A stretch of DNA of 64,000 nt, from positions 1,922,001 to 1,986,000 of the forward strand of contig NZ_JACFOY010000001.1 of the NCBI RefSeq assembly GCF_016102285.1, written 5' to 3'. Both the position numbers and the translations under genes were made by a program. The stretch is from Bartonella sp. M0177. Its GTDB lineage: Bacteria; Pseudomonadota; Alphaproteobacteria; Rhizobiales; Rhizobiaceae. Shown piece by piece: positions 45,177 to 54,154 of this stretch (positions within the stretch are counted from its first letter, which is position 1; the number at the start of each line of letters is the position of its first letter). The notes beneath the pieces were generated by a model that saw only the letters and a program-made list of their open reading frames with translations, had not been told where the DNA came from and did no database searches.

Positions 45177-45872
45177 ATGGCCATTATCATTACCACGACA
45201 GGGCCGATTACAAGTCTTCCCACTTCTCTCCAGCCGAAAAACAAAAACTTTTCGGATATGATTGCCGTTATTCAGGATGAAATTGACGATACAACAAATG
45301 AATATTTCAGCCAGATTCAGGAAGCAATCTATTCGGCCATCCGCTTTTCAGCACGTGAGCCGCTTTATTTCAATGAAACGCGCGATATTACCTTTTTGAC
45401 GACTAAAAATCAGGAATGGTATGGCGCAACAACCGAAAAGGCGATTGCAAGTGCGGCCGGTATCCGCTTTGTTTTTCTTGAAAAATCTCACGGAAACGCA
45501 AAAAGGCTTCGTCTTAATTCCCCGCAAGAACTTGAAAGCGCGAGTTCAGCCCATGGCGAACCTTATGCCTATTGTTATTTCGGGAAAAAACTGCGGCTCT
45601 TTCCCTGCCCTGACAAGGTTTACAAAATAAGGCTGATGATCGAGCCCTACCGGCTTGAAGAAGTTTTGAAAGCCGATGAGGAATCCCCTTGGTTTCTCGA
45701 TGCGTTCGACCTTATCAAAGCGCGGGCAAAATACGAGCTTTATAAAGATATTTTGAAAGATGCCGATAGCGCTCGAACAGCGTTTGCCGATTTTAACGAG
45801 CAGCTTTCAGCGCTTAAAGCGGAAACCTCGCGGCGCAATGGTAGCGGCAAAATCAAAGCAACGGTGTTTTAA
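45177..45872 (+). CDS. Head-tail adaptor / tail accessory protein (P22 gp4-like)
   Basis: 231 aa. The N-terminal half has IAVIQDEIDDTTNEYFSQIQ and IRFSAREPLYFNETRD, a pattern of helical head-completion proteins. The C-terminus contains LDAFDLIKARAKYELYKDIL. Similar proteins in P22-like phages bind under the portal. It abuts the gp10-like gene with no spacer. Confidence 0.75.
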   Translation: MAIIITTTGPITSLPTSLQPKNKNFSDMIAVIQDEIDDTTNEYFSQIQEAIYSAIRFSAREPLYFNETRDITFLTTKNQEWYGATTEKAIASAAGIRFVFLEKSHGNAKRLRLNSPQELESASSAHGEPYAYCYFGKKLRLFPCPDKVYKIRLMIEPYRLEEVLKADEESPWFLDAFDLIKARAKYELYKDILKDADSARTAFADFNEQLSALKAETSRRNGSGKIKATVF

Positions 45873-47339
45873 ATGACATTTTTATCGATAGCCGAATATC
45901 GCCCCGACATTGCCGACATCAATAGCGACTATAGCGATGATATATTGAATGTTTTGCCGGCCGACGGCAGTTATATTCCAATGCCCGGTTTCAAAGCCTT
46001 TTCCAAGCCGTTTCCGGAAAAGCCTTATGGTGCATTTGCTGCGCGGTCGCTTGACGGAACAACCTCGGTTTTTGCCGGAACTGCAACAAAACTTTTTGTC
46101 CTCGACAATACCGATCTTTCCTGGCGCGACATCACTCAAACCGGAAAAATCTATTCCGCTTCTGATGAAGCACGCTGGTCTTTTGCTTCTTTCGGCAATT
46201 ATATTATCGCCGTCAACAAAAACGACCCGCCACAGGTTTTCGAGCTCAACCGTTCGGCAAAATTCCGCAATCTTGGCGGCAATCCGCCACGGGCGGGAGC
46301 TGTCAAAGTGTGGGGTGATTTTGTTTGTCTTATGCAATTGCCGGATAATCCCAACCGCGTTTACTGGTCGGGCCTTAATGATGCGGAATTCTGGACGGTT
46401 GGAGAAAAGTCTTGCGACTATCAGGATTTTCCGGATGGCGGCAGTGTTCAAGGTTCCAGTGAAGCGACCAACCCGATTATTTTTTTGCAATCGGCGATCT
46501 ATCGCGGCACATTCATTCCCGGTTCCGACATCATATTTTCTTTCCAGAAAATTCATGACAAACGCGGTGCCAAATCATCCAATTCGATCAGCAGTCGCGG
46601 AGAATTTTCCTTTTATGCCGATGAAGGCGGATTTTTCCAGATTACGAGCGATGGTGCGGTGACACCTATCGGCTTTGAAAAAATCGATCGCTCGGTCTTT
46701 ACCCGTATGAATGCCAATAATCTTGCCGAAATGTTCTGTGCAATCGACCCTTTCTATAACCGTGTCTATTGGGCGATGGATTATAACGGTTCGGGCGTGA
46801 TGAACGAATTGATGGTTTATGACTGGGGCCTGCAAAAATGGACAGTCATCAGCATTGCGGCAAGCAGTATTATGCCGATTTATACGAGCGGTTACACGCT
46901 GGACGGACTTGATAGCATTTCCATTAATCTGGAACATTTGCCGTTTTCGCTGGATAGCAAAATCTGGCAAGGTGGCGCGCCCATTCTCGGCGCTTTTTCA
47001 GTTGATTACCGTTTGGGCTCCTTTTCGGGAGAGGCGATGGAAGCAATTGTTTCCTCGCAGGAAATTGCAGCCCCCAATGGCGACATAAACCGGCTGGAAA
47101 ATGTTATTGCACAAATAGACACGAATGAAGCCTTGTTGGCCATCGGTGCAAGAATGCGCAGAAACCCGCAAGAACCGGTAAAATGGTCGGCAGAGAAAAC
47201 CGCCTCTTACAATACCGGTCGTTACCATGGCCGCTCGCGGGCGCGTTTCCACAAATTCCGCCTGCGTGTTCCGGAGGGCGCGAAATGGTCACATATCGCG
47301 GGCTTCAATGTCGATTTTACAAGAGCCGGAAAAAGATGA
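45873..47339 (+). CDS. Packaged DNA stabilisation / tail hub protein (P22 gp10-like)
   Basis: 488 aa. Many short beta-strand repeats suggest a propeller-like fold: FNKND-type loops, KVWGDFVCLMQLPDNPNRV near residue 147, and FKIHDKRGA-type segments. The pattern of DNLPNRVYWSG matches phage stabilisation proteins that close the portal after packaging. The start directly follows the preceding stop. The 3' end overlaps the next gene by ATGA. Confidence 0.78.
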   Translation: MTFLSIAEYRPDIADINSDYSDDILNVLPADGSYIPMPGFKAFSKPFPEKPYGAFAARSLDGTTSVFAGTATKLFVLDNTDLSWRDITQTGKIYSASDEARWSFASFGNYIIAVNKNDPPQVFELNRSAKFRNLGGNPPRAGAVKVWGDFVCLMQLPDNPNRVYWSGLNDAEFWTVGEKSCDYQDFPDGGSVQGSSEATNPIIFLQSAIYRGTFIPGSDIIFSFQKIHDKRGAKSSNSISSRGEFSFYADEGGFFQITSDGAVTPIGFEKIDRSVFTRMNANNLAEMFCAIDPFYNRVYWAMDYNGSGVMNELMVYDWGLQKWTVISIAASSIMPIYTSGYTLDGLDSISINLEHLPFSLDSKIWQGGAPILGAFSVDYRLGSFSGEAMEAIVSSQEIAAPNGDINRLENVIAQIDTNEALLAIGARMRRNPQEPVKWSAEKTASYNTGRYHGRSRARFHKFRLRVPEGAKWSHIAGFNVDFTRAGKR

Positions 47340-47779
47340 GTTATAAAATCTATCTCACCGAAAACTGGCCTTATGAGCGGATGAAACGTTATAGCGGCGA
47401 TCTCACAGAGGCGATGACAAAAATCGCCCGCCGCTTTCCCGATGACATATCGTTTGAAACAATGGCCGAAGAAATTGCAAGTGGCGAGCGGCAATTATGG
47501 ATTATCGTTGACGAGAAAGAAAACTTTGTAGCCTTCGTCACCTCGCATATCGAAATTCCGGCGAGCGGGAAAAAACGTGTCGAACTCCTCGAACTTGCCG
47601 GTCACGGCGGCGAAAAAATAGCCGATATGATCGAACCGATAGAAGAATGGGCAAAAACCATCGGCGCATCCGAAATTTGCCCGATCGGTCGCATCGGCTG
47701 GTCAAAAATCATGCGCGCACATGGCTATAGGCCAAGCGTGGTCAAATATCGAAAGGAATTGAACAATGGGCGGAAGTAG
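47336..47779 (+). CDS. Phage GNAT-like protein (T7 gp13-type internal protein)
   Basis: 147 aa. An acetyltransferase-like fold is suggested by RQLWIIVDEKENFVAFVTS, VELLELAGHGGEKIADMIE and RIGWSKIMRAHGYR. Such proteins occur in podoviruses beside ejection genes (T7 gp13 type) and are often not catalytic. It overlaps both neighbours (4 bp and 14 bp), so it is part of the tightly packed tail operon. Confidence 0.7.
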   Translation: MSYKIYLTENWPYERMKRYSGDLTEAMTKIARRFPDDISFETMAEEIASGERQLWIIVDEKENFVAFVTSHIEIPASGKKRVELLELAGHGGEKIADMIEPIEEWAKTIGASEICPIGRIGWSKIMRAHGYRPSVVKYRKELNNGRK

Positions 47780-48815
47780 CGGAAAAGGCGGAAAATCCAC
47801 ACAAACGAAGACCGAGACATCAGCCCCGCCGGAATGGGCGGCACCGCTCTTCAAGCGCTCGGCCAAAGATGCCATGGACCTTTATAATTCCGGTCAGGGT
47901 GGCAATGTTTATCAAGGCTCGCGGGTGGCCGATTTAAGTGACACAACAAAAAATGCCATTAGCGGGCTTGGAAACGCCACCGCCAATTATGGCAACAGCT
48001 ATTTGCAAGGTCTTGCAGGCGGCAAAAATGCGAGTGGCCAGAACCTTGCCGATATGGCTTCGGGAAAAATGGTGGGGGGAAACACAGCCTATAATCAGGC
48101 TTTACAAAACACACTTGATAACACCGCCACCACCATCAACAGTCAAATGAGCGGTGCTGGCCGTTATGGTTCGGGCGCCCATAGCGGTGTTCTGTCTCGA
48201 CAATTGGGACAGGCTGCAACAACAGCACTTTCCAACCAGTATAATCAGGATGTTGGAAATATGCTCAATGCCAATGAACTTATCGACAGGGCAAACAATA
48301 ACCAGCTTTCGGCAGCAAGCAATTATTTTCAAGGGCAAGGAAATAATCTTCTCAATGCTTTGAAAGGCGGCACAATCCTTGACCAGAACAACCAGCAAAA
48401 ACTTGATGCAGCGCGTAACCAATGGAATGAAGAAGATAATCGTGGCTGGAACCGGCTTGCCATGCTTTTAAGTGCGGCTCAAGGTGCGGCCGGAAATTAC
48501 GGAACGTCAAGCGGAACGCAGACAACCAAACAACAGAATGGTGCGCTCACCACAATAGGAAACGGTTTGGGTGCGCTGTCATCACTTTTTGGTCTCTCGG
48601 ACCAACGCACAAAAGAAAATATCCGCTATGCGGGCAAACGCAACGGCTACAATGTCTATGATTTCAATTATATCGGAAGGACTGAGCGCTATCGCGGTGT
48701 TATTGCGCAAGAAATCCTTAAAACCGACCCCGATAAAGTTGTGACCCACCCCGAAAGCGGGTTGTTAATGGTCAATTACAACAAGCTCGGATTTCCAATG
48801 GAAAGGCTTCTGTGA
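47766..48815 (+). CDS. Ejection-type virion protein with C-terminal S74 chaperone-like domain
   Basis: 349 aa. Residues 1-270 are rich in Gly, Asn, Gln, Ser and Ala, as in internal or DNA-ejection proteins of podoviruses. The last ~72 residues match the S74 intramolecular chaperone family: LSDQRTKENIRYAG, with the candidate cleavage Ser278, then YRGVIAQEIL. S74 domains normally end tail spikes and fibres and cut themselves off after trimer formation. Its presence on this protein is unusual. The S74 match is strong; the virion role is inferred from context. Confidence 0.75.
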   Translation: MGGSSGKGGKSTQTKTETSAPPEWAAPLFKRSAKDAMDLYNSGQGGNVYQGSRVADLSDTTKNAISGLGNATANYGNSYLQGLAGGKNASGQNLADMASGKMVGGNTAYNQALQNTLDNTATTINSQMSGAGRYGSGAHSGVLSRQLGQAATTALSNQYNQDVGNMLNANELIDRANNNQLSAASNYFQGQGNNLLNALKGGTILDQNNQQKLDAARNQWNEEDNRGWNRLAMLLSAAQGAAGNYGTSSGTQTTKQQNGALTTIGNGLGALSSLFGLSDQRTKENIRYAGKRNGYNVYDFNYIGRTERYRGVIAQEILKTDPDKVVTHPESGLLMVNYNKLGFPMERLL

Positions 48816-49000
48816 AGGTAAACCATTCGGGTGTTTCAAACGCCCCACAGTGACATGGGAGACAAGAGGCTTGTCCCTACCCGCCGCTTGAGCATGAGCC
48901 TCATAAATTTAACGACAAATCAATCAAAAGACATTGCGTGACCATTCCGGAAAAACCCGGAGCCGCGAAAGAAAAATTGCACCCGAATGGAGGCTAATTC

Positions 49001-49396
49001 ATGAATTCAAGTTCTTTTTTTAATTTTTGGAGAAACCGCCCGTCCAATAACAATGCGCCTGTGTTCGGCTCGATTGGCCCCTTGGGATTTGGTGGGCAAA
49101 ACTTTAAAACCGGCATATCCGCCCCTTCCCTCGTCGCTGGTGATAACAATAGAGATAATTCTTCCACATCCACCACGGCTTACGGATTACTGGAAGACGG
49201 GCAAACGCAAAAAGGCCTTGAAAAAGGCGCCGGTTCACTTGCCAATGCATTGATCGCCCTCGCCAATGTTGACGCACCGCAGACAAGCTCGATGCAACTA
49301 AAACCGGTGCGCGGCCCGTCAACCGAGCAATCGCAGGCACTTTTGCGCCTTTTATCAAACATGCAGTCGAAAACCAATAATGGAGGAATGTTATGA
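49001..49396 (+). CDS. Small phage structural-region protein
   Basis: 131 aa and not recognised. It is rich in Asn, Ser and Gly in the first 65 residues, followed by a helical segment (KGAGSLANALIALANV and QSQALLRLLSNMQSK). GGAGG precedes the ATG. It overlaps the collar-protein start by 4 bp (ATGA). Confidence 0.6.
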   Translation: MNSSSFFNFWRNRPSNNNAPVFGSIGPLGFGGQNFKTGISAPSLVAGDNNRDNSSTSTTAYGLLEDGQTQKGLEKGAGSLANALIALANVDAPQTSSMQLKPVRGPSTEQSQALLRLLSNMQSKTNNGGML

Positions 49397-50334
49397 GTTC
49401 GATTTATGATTGGTCACTTTCGGCGGCAAGCAATGCCAATGCCGACAATATCATCAACTGGACAGAGGGGCAGCCGCCAAGCACGGTCAACAATTCCGCC
49501 CGTTCGATGATGCAGCGTGTGCGCGAATATATGTGCGATATTGGCGGCGATGTTACCGTCGAAGGATCCTCTTCCCGCATTGCCATACAGTCAAAAACAC
49601 CGGTAACCGCTTATATCAACGGCATAACATTGCGGTTTCGTGCTCTCGGTATGAATGTCGAGCAACCGGTGATCAGCCTCAACAATATTGATTATAAGCC
49701 GGTTTTCAAAGCAACCTATCAAGGGGTAAAACCCTTGGAAAGCGGGGACATTCAGGCTGGCGCGCTCTATGAAATCGTCTTTTGCAGTTTACTGAACAAC
49801 GGAAGCGGCGGCTGGTTTTTGTCTTCACCGACACCTCAACAATCAACGCCGGCCGGTGTTATTTCAATGTTCGGTGCGCCGACAGCGCCTTCCGGTTGGA
49901 TACCCTGCGACGGGCGCCTGTTATCAAGAACACAATATGGCACACTCTTTTCAGCGATTGGCGAATGGTGGGGAAAAGGCGACGGGCAAACAACCTTTGC
50001 CGTGCCGGATTTGCGTGGTGTTTTTCTACGCGGAACAGATGCCGGTAAAAATATCGACCCCAACCGCTCTTTTGCCTCTTTTCAGGATAGCCAGAACAAA
50101 TCGCACAGCCATTCGGGCTTTGTCGGCGAAGCTGGCGAACATAACCACAGCTATACCACATGGCAGCGCAACAAAGGCGGAGCAGACGGCCAAAATGGCT
50201 GGGATTGGTATTCACAGATAACCGAAAACACGGCGATAGCCGGAAGACACAGCCATAGTCTCAACATCAATGCCGATGGCGGCAATGAAGCGCGCCCGGT
50301 CAATATTGCCATTCAATATATTATCAAGGCTTGA
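49393..50334 (+). CDS. Phage tail collar-domain fibre protein
   Basis: 313 aa. The N-terminal half is beta-rich. The phage collar domain begins near residue 155 with GWIPCDGRLLSRTQYGTLF and PDLRGVFLRG. The C-terminus contains several His-x-His pairs (HSHSGF, HNHSY, RHSHSL), typical of metal-binding fibre tips. It is co-transcribed with the following small gene and fibre gene. Confidence 0.87.
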   Translation: MSSIYDWSLSAASNANADNIINWTEGQPPSTVNNSARSMMQRVREYMCDIGGDVTVEGSSSRIAIQSKTPVTAYINGITLRFRALGMNVEQPVISLNNIDYKPVFKATYQGVKPLESGDIQAGALYEIVFCSLLNNGSGGWFLSSPTPQQSTPAGVISMFGAPTAPSGWIPCDGRLLSRTQYGTLFSAIGEWWGKGDGQTTFAVPDLRGVFLRGTDAGKNIDPNRSFASFQDSQNKSHSHSGFVGEAGEHNHSYTTWQRNKGGADGQNGWDWYSQITENTAIAGRHSHSLNINADGGNEARPVNIAIQYIIKA

Positions 50335-50337
50335 ACA

Positions 50338-50505
50338 ATGGATGAACACCCTTTTGCAATATCCGGCATAAAAGAGCCGGAGAAAATCCGCATATTGATT
50401 TACGCGAATAATCAAATGGCGCATGTTGCCCTTTCCGCACTTCTTATGCCGTTACAGAACAAAATGACCGAACTCGAAAACCGTTTGAAGAAACTGGGGG
50501 TTTAA
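50338..50505 (+). CDS. 55-aa phage protein between collar and fibre genes
   Basis: The frame runs from ATG 50338 to TAA 50503-50505, and the next gene's ATG follows immediately. It encodes 55 aa with a helical, coiled-coil-like C-terminus (NKMTELENRLKKLGV). AAGG lies upstream. The tight spacing and good composition support a real gene, possibly a small chaperone or fibre-trimer factor. No family is recognised. Confidence 0.6.
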   Translation: MDEHPFAISGIKEPEKIRILIYANNQMAHVALSALLMPLQNKMTELENRLKKLGV

Positions 50506-51486
50506 ATGGCTGTACCCTATCATACACACACTTTCGAAATTCCGACTGCAACGCCACAGGATATGGCAGCACGTGCTTCCAATGACAAAGCCGTAACGCC
50601 TTCGGTTCTGGGTACGGCTGCAACAGCCGATAGAAGCGAATTTGCAACCGCCGAACAGGGCAACCGAGCCGATAGTGCCGTTCAACCCGAAACGCTCGGC
50701 ACTTTGGCCAGAAAAGACAAAGTCATTTTAACCGAGATTGAAACAAGTGGCGCGCCTTCAAGCACTACTTTTCTATCCGGCAATGGTTGGCAGAACCTTA
50801 CCGGTGGCGGCGACATGACAGTCGCAATCTATGACCCGTCGGCCAAGCGAACCGACGCGTTCGATATGGGCAATATGAAAGAGGCGCCGAACGCCAAAAT
50901 TATGACGGCCGACGAACGCGCAAAAATAGCAAATCTTGATGATCACTATCTTTCAAAATCCGGTGGAACCATTAATGGCGATCTAACGGTAAAAAATAGT
51001 GCAGGAACTGCTTTCGCTCAATTTCCACCAAATGCATTGTACCCGACAATGCGTTTTGGTTACACGGGGGAAGACGAAAACTATTCAGATTTAGCCTTTA
51101 TTGGTAATTCGTTGAACATCCATGTTCATAAATTTGGCGATGTTGCCAATTTTTATGACGACGGAACAACATATTTTGCCAATACCATAACCATACAAGA
51201 CAAAACATACTGGCAACCCGACGGGAATATCGGCGGCACACGTTGGAACGGCGGTGATCTTTATTCCCATATTGAAAATCGTATCAATGCCTGTGTTACA
51301 GACAGTCGCATTATAGGCTGGGCAGAGCTTACAGCCGCTACCTACACATGGATGCATCTACCGAGTGGCTATGTCGTGACATCAATCTGGAAACCCGAAA
51401 ATATGAACCTCCCATATCATTTTGGTGGTCGTCAACCGCAACTTTTCATCGCAAATCGCGGCTGGTTTCCTTTAGGGGCGTGGTAA
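50506..51486 (+). CDS. Tail fibre protein
   Basis: Receptor-binding fibre candidate, 326 aa. The N-terminus MAVPYHTHTFEIPTATPQDM is a common fibre start. A shaft region with KSGGTINGDLTVKNSAG follows near residue 151. The C-terminal receptor tip is aromatic-rich (NRGWFPLGAW at the end). It is followed at 6 bp by a probable assembly chaperone. Confidence 0.8.
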   Translation: MAVPYHTHTFEIPTATPQDMAARASNDKAVTPSVLGTAATADRSEFATAEQGNRADSAVQPETLGTLARKDKVILTEIETSGAPSSTTFLSGNGWQNLTGGGDMTVAIYDPSAKRTDAFDMGNMKEAPNAKIMTADERAKIANLDDHYLSKSGGTINGDLTVKNSAGTAFAQFPPNALYPTMRFGYTGEDENYSDLAFIGNSLNIHVHKFGDVANFYDDGTTYFANTITIQDKTYWQPDGNIGGTRWNGGDLYSHIENRINACVTDSRIIGWAELTAATYTWMHLPSGYVVTSIWKPENMNLPYHFGGRQPQLFIANRGWFPLGAW

Positions 51487-51491
51487 AAAAA

Positions 51492-52109
51492 ATGAAAAAT
51501 TTTGGTAAACTTAAAGCTTCAAAAGAAGAAATTAAATCAGGTGAAGACATTAAGGATGACAAAGGCAATATTGTCCAGAAAGCCGGAACTGTCACCATCT
51601 ATATATTGAAAGATAACGACGGCATTGAGTGGCATGATCTTTTCGAAAAATATCCGCATAAATTCTATATCGCTATCGACGACACAAAACGCATTATTTC
51701 CATGACGGATGACCCCGAACAGTCGCAAATTGCCGGATTTGATATTATCGGCATTGACGATGATTATGGCGAAACATTCGGTCAGGGCGGGAGTGTCTAT
51801 GGCAAGCTATGGGATGGAGAAAAAATTGTTGCAGCTCCCCCTGTATTTCCGCCTTTAACAGCACGGCAATTCTGGCAAGCGGCTCTTGTCATCGGTGTTA
51901 GAGAAGAAAACCTCACCACCGGTATAGCCAATAAAGATAGCCCTTTTTACATAGGCGATGAAGAAGAACGTGAAAGCGTGTTGATCGACATCACAAAAGC
52001 AACAAGCTTTACCCGTGATTTTCCGCTTTTGAAAAAAATGGCCGAAGTCAACAAGATACCGGATGAGCAGCTTGATACTTTATGGAATTGGGCTGCCAAT
52101 ATCCAGTAA
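51492..52109 (+). CDS. Probable tail fibre assembly protein
   Basis: 205 aa. The C-terminal half, LTARQFWQAALVIGVREENL and ending LDTLWNWAANIQ, resembles small proteins encoded after rhizobial phage fibres. An acidic central segment precedes it. The ATG at 51492 is chosen by position; a longer open frame upstream overlaps the fibre gene in another frame. The role as chaperone is inferred from position. Confidence 0.6.
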   Translation: MKNFGKLKASKEEIKSGEDIKDDKGNIVQKAGTVTIYILKDNDGIEWHDLFEKYPHKFYIAIDDTKRIISMTDDPEQSQIAGFDIIGIDDDYGETFGQGGSVYGKLWDGEKIVAAPPVFPPLTARQFWQAALVIGVREENLTTGIANKDSPFYIGDEEERESVLIDITKATSFTRDFPLLKKMAEVNKIPDEQLDTLWNWAANIQ

Positions 52110-52187
52110 ATGCTGCCGTAAAGCCACTCGAAAACCCCGCATCTTTTGCTGTGGTTTTATGGCCTCTTGGAAATAAGCGGGTATGTT

Positions 52188-52481
52188 TTACTGCCGAAAA
52201 ATTGCTTTGGCTTTTCGTATTTCTTCCTCGGTAAAAAGCGGATGCCATTTTTCGTTGTTTGCAACAAGCGATTCAACAGTCAAATCGAGCCGCCCCTTCT
52301 CGAATAGTTTGGAAAAACCGGTCGAAATCGAATTGGAATGCAGCAATTTTTTAGCAGCTTCAACGCCACCATTCCGTTCAACCATTTGTTTAAATCTGGG
52401 AAGTCTTATTCCGAGCTCATCACGAGTTTTATCATAAATAGCCAGCATTTCTTTATGAAATTCATCTTTAAGACTTGCCAT
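52188..52481 (-). CDS. Conserved small protein (rhizobial hypothetical family)
   Basis: 97 aa. The pattern FHKEMLAIYDKTRDELG, RNGGVEAAKKLLHS and FEKGRLDLTVESLVANN, then LFTEEEIRKAKAI, recurs as a small stand-alone protein in many bacteria, often near phage or restriction genes. Function unknown. GGGAGGAG precedes the ATG. It is encoded opposite to the phage late genes, so it is probably independent cargo expressed from its own promoter. Confidence 0.75.
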   Translation of the reverse strand: MASLKDEFHKEMLAIYDKTRDELGIRLPRFKQMVERNGGVEAAKKLLHSNSISTGFSKLFEKGRLDLTVESLVANNEKWHPLFTEEEIRKAKAIFRQ

Positions 52482-52705
52482 TTTATACTCCTCCCGAATG
52501 AAACTCGACCAAGATTTACAATATCATAAGCTGCCATCTTTTTTAAAAGGAAAACGTGAACAATTTTCACGTTTTGCACAAGCGATCGCGGTTTAAAGCA
52601 AACGGAACACGCTTCTAAATGAATTTATGGTTGCAGCGCATGAGCCGCGCTCATCCGGTTTTTTAACAAAAGCGAAAATTTACTTCATTGAATATTGAAC
52701 CACCA

Positions 52706-52728
52706 CCCCGCTTTTTGCGGGGTTTTTT
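52706..52728 (+). terminator. Rho-independent terminator before the lysis genes
   Basis: CCCCGC, a TTTTT loop and GCGGGG are followed by six Ts. It lies 34 bp upstream of the endolysin start and separates tail from lysis transcription. It could be a point of antitermination control. Confidence 0.85.
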
Positions 52729-52761
52729 ATTGCCTTCATTTATCATTGATAAGGAAACACC

Positions 52762-53427
52762 ATGACACGACAAATAAGCCCCCACGGCCTTGAAAAACTG
52801 AAACAATGGGAAGGCCTCAAAACCAAAGCTTATAAGGATACTGGCGGTGTCTGGACAATCGGCTATGGGCATACGGCCATGGCCGGTTCTCCTCAGCCAT
52901 ATCAGGGCCAGGTCATTACCGCAGCCGAAGCGGAAAACATTCTTTTGAAAGATCTTGTTCAGTATGAAGCGGCTATCGAGAACAACGTAAAAGTCAAGCT
53001 CAATGACAACCAGTTTGCCGCGCTTGTATCCTTTGCTTTCAATGTCGGCATTGGTGCTTTCAAAAATTCGACACTGCTCAAAAAATTGAACGCCAGCAAT
53101 TATGACGCGGTTCCAACCGAATTGATGAAATGGACAAAAGCGGGGGGCAAAAAAATTCAAGGCCTTGTCAACCGGCGGCGGGCCGAAGGGTATCTGTGGA
53201 TGGAAGGCGCTTATGTCACTTCCAAAGATGTCGTGCCGGAACAAAAAACTGTTCATCTGGTGCTGAAACCGGAAGTCATAGGGCCGGTTATCAGCGCTGC
53301 TTCAGGCTTGACCGGTTTTGCCACCGGTTCGGGACCGTTTCAATGGGCGCTTGCGTCCGTCATGGTGATCGGCGTTGCAATCGGCAGTTTCTATTTCATC
53401 AAACGGTTTAGAGAGGCGGAATTATGA
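52762..53427 (+). CDS. Endolysin, GH24 lysozyme with C-terminal membrane segment
   Basis: Cleaves peptidoglycan glycan strands at host lysis, 221 aa. The T4-lysozyme catalytic triad is clear: Glu17 (QWEG), Asp26 (YKDT) and Thr32 (VWT, before IGYGHT), with the E-x8-D-x5-T spacing. The lysozyme domain ends near residue 150. The last ~35 residues before a short basic tail form a single hydrophobic helix (about 186-211: FQWALASVMVIGVAIGSFYF). No N-terminal signal is present. The C-terminal anchor is unusual. The 3' end overlaps the Rz-like gene by 4 bp. Confidence 0.92.
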   Translation: MTRQISPHGLEKLKQWEGLKTKAYKDTGGVWTIGYGHTAMAGSPQPYQGQVITAAEAENILLKDLVQYEAAIENNVKVKLNDNQFAALVSFAFNVGIGAFKNSTLLKKLNASNYDAVPTELMKWTKAGGKKIQGLVNRRRAEGYLWMEGAYVTSKDVVPEQKTVHLVLKPEVIGPVISAASGLTGFATGSGPFQWALASVMVIGVAIGSFYFIKRFREAEL

Positions 53428-53678
53428 CCACACTCGAACGCCTGACTATGACCATTGCCGTCATCATTGCGCTAATTGTTGTTGCTTTTTGTATCGGGCA
53501 AGAGACGGAAAAACAAAAGTCGCTAAAGGCTGCAATCACAGCCTTTGAAAATTCTCACGAGGTTGAAAATGAAGTTGAAGCTCTTACTCCTTATCAGCGC
53601 TGCCTTGCTGTTGGCGGGGTGCCATACGACTGCCGGGTTCTCTTGCGCGGGTTGGACAAAACCACCCAAGGCAAATGA
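53424..53678 (+). CDS. Inner-membrane spanin subunit (Rz-like)
   Basis: 84 aa. One N-terminal membrane segment (MTIAVIIALIVVAFCIG, residues 9-25) is followed by a periplasmic domain with charged helix. A lipoprotein gene is nested in another frame inside its 3' half, the classic Rz/Rz1 layout. It overlaps the endolysin stop. Confidence 0.78.
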   Translation: MTTLERLTMTIAVIIALIVVAFCIGQETEKQKSLKAAITAFENSHEVENEVEALTPYQRCLAVGGVPYDCRVLLRGLDKTTQGK

Positions 53679-53769
53679 TGCCGCGCGCCTTGTCGAAAAC
53701 GAACCGGCAATCACCAAATGGATCATCTCGACCAACCGTTTCGGGCAAAAACAAAAATGCTGGAAATAA
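53569..53769 (+). CDS. Outer-membrane spanin lipoprotein (Rz1-like)
   Basis: 66 aa. The signal peptide carries the lipobox LLLAGC with lipid-Cys18. The mature part is short and includes a KPP segment and two further Cys. GAGG lies upstream of ATG 53569. It is embedded in the Rz-like gene over 110 bp. The pair would fuse inner and outer membranes at lysis. Confidence 0.78.
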   Translation: MKLKLLLLISAALLLAGCHTTAGFSCAGWTKPPKANDAARLVENEPAITKWIISTNRFGQKQKCWK

Positions 53770-54154
53770 AAAGCTCTTCATCCTTATGCCAAGTGGCATT
53801 CATTAAAAGTCGATAAATTGGCGGCGCGTTGATGTAAATGTTTTTGTACTGTTTGTCGAACGATCAGAAAGAAACACTGTGACAGAAAACCGAATGCCGT
53901 TTTCCAATCGAAGCCCGATTACCTGTTTGATAACATATGAAATGCGGTGCTTTTCAGTCTCCAGCAAATATCATTGATGAAAAATCCCGTCGGCATTCTA
54001 TCTCCCGGAGAATTGCAAACATCTTCGATTTATTAAAGTTCTTCTTAGCCTTCCTGTCGACACCGCTTGCGCCCGCTTATCATAACATTAGCCGACTAAT
54101 TATGAGAGCGAGCAATAATTGAACAACGCTTCGCACCTTTCATGGAATAATCAA
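53770..54154. other. Gap between spanin and holin-like genes
   Basis: 385 bp with no supported gene. Open frames are short and lack ribosome binding sites. No hairpin or att-like sequence was recognised. Confidence 0.4.
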
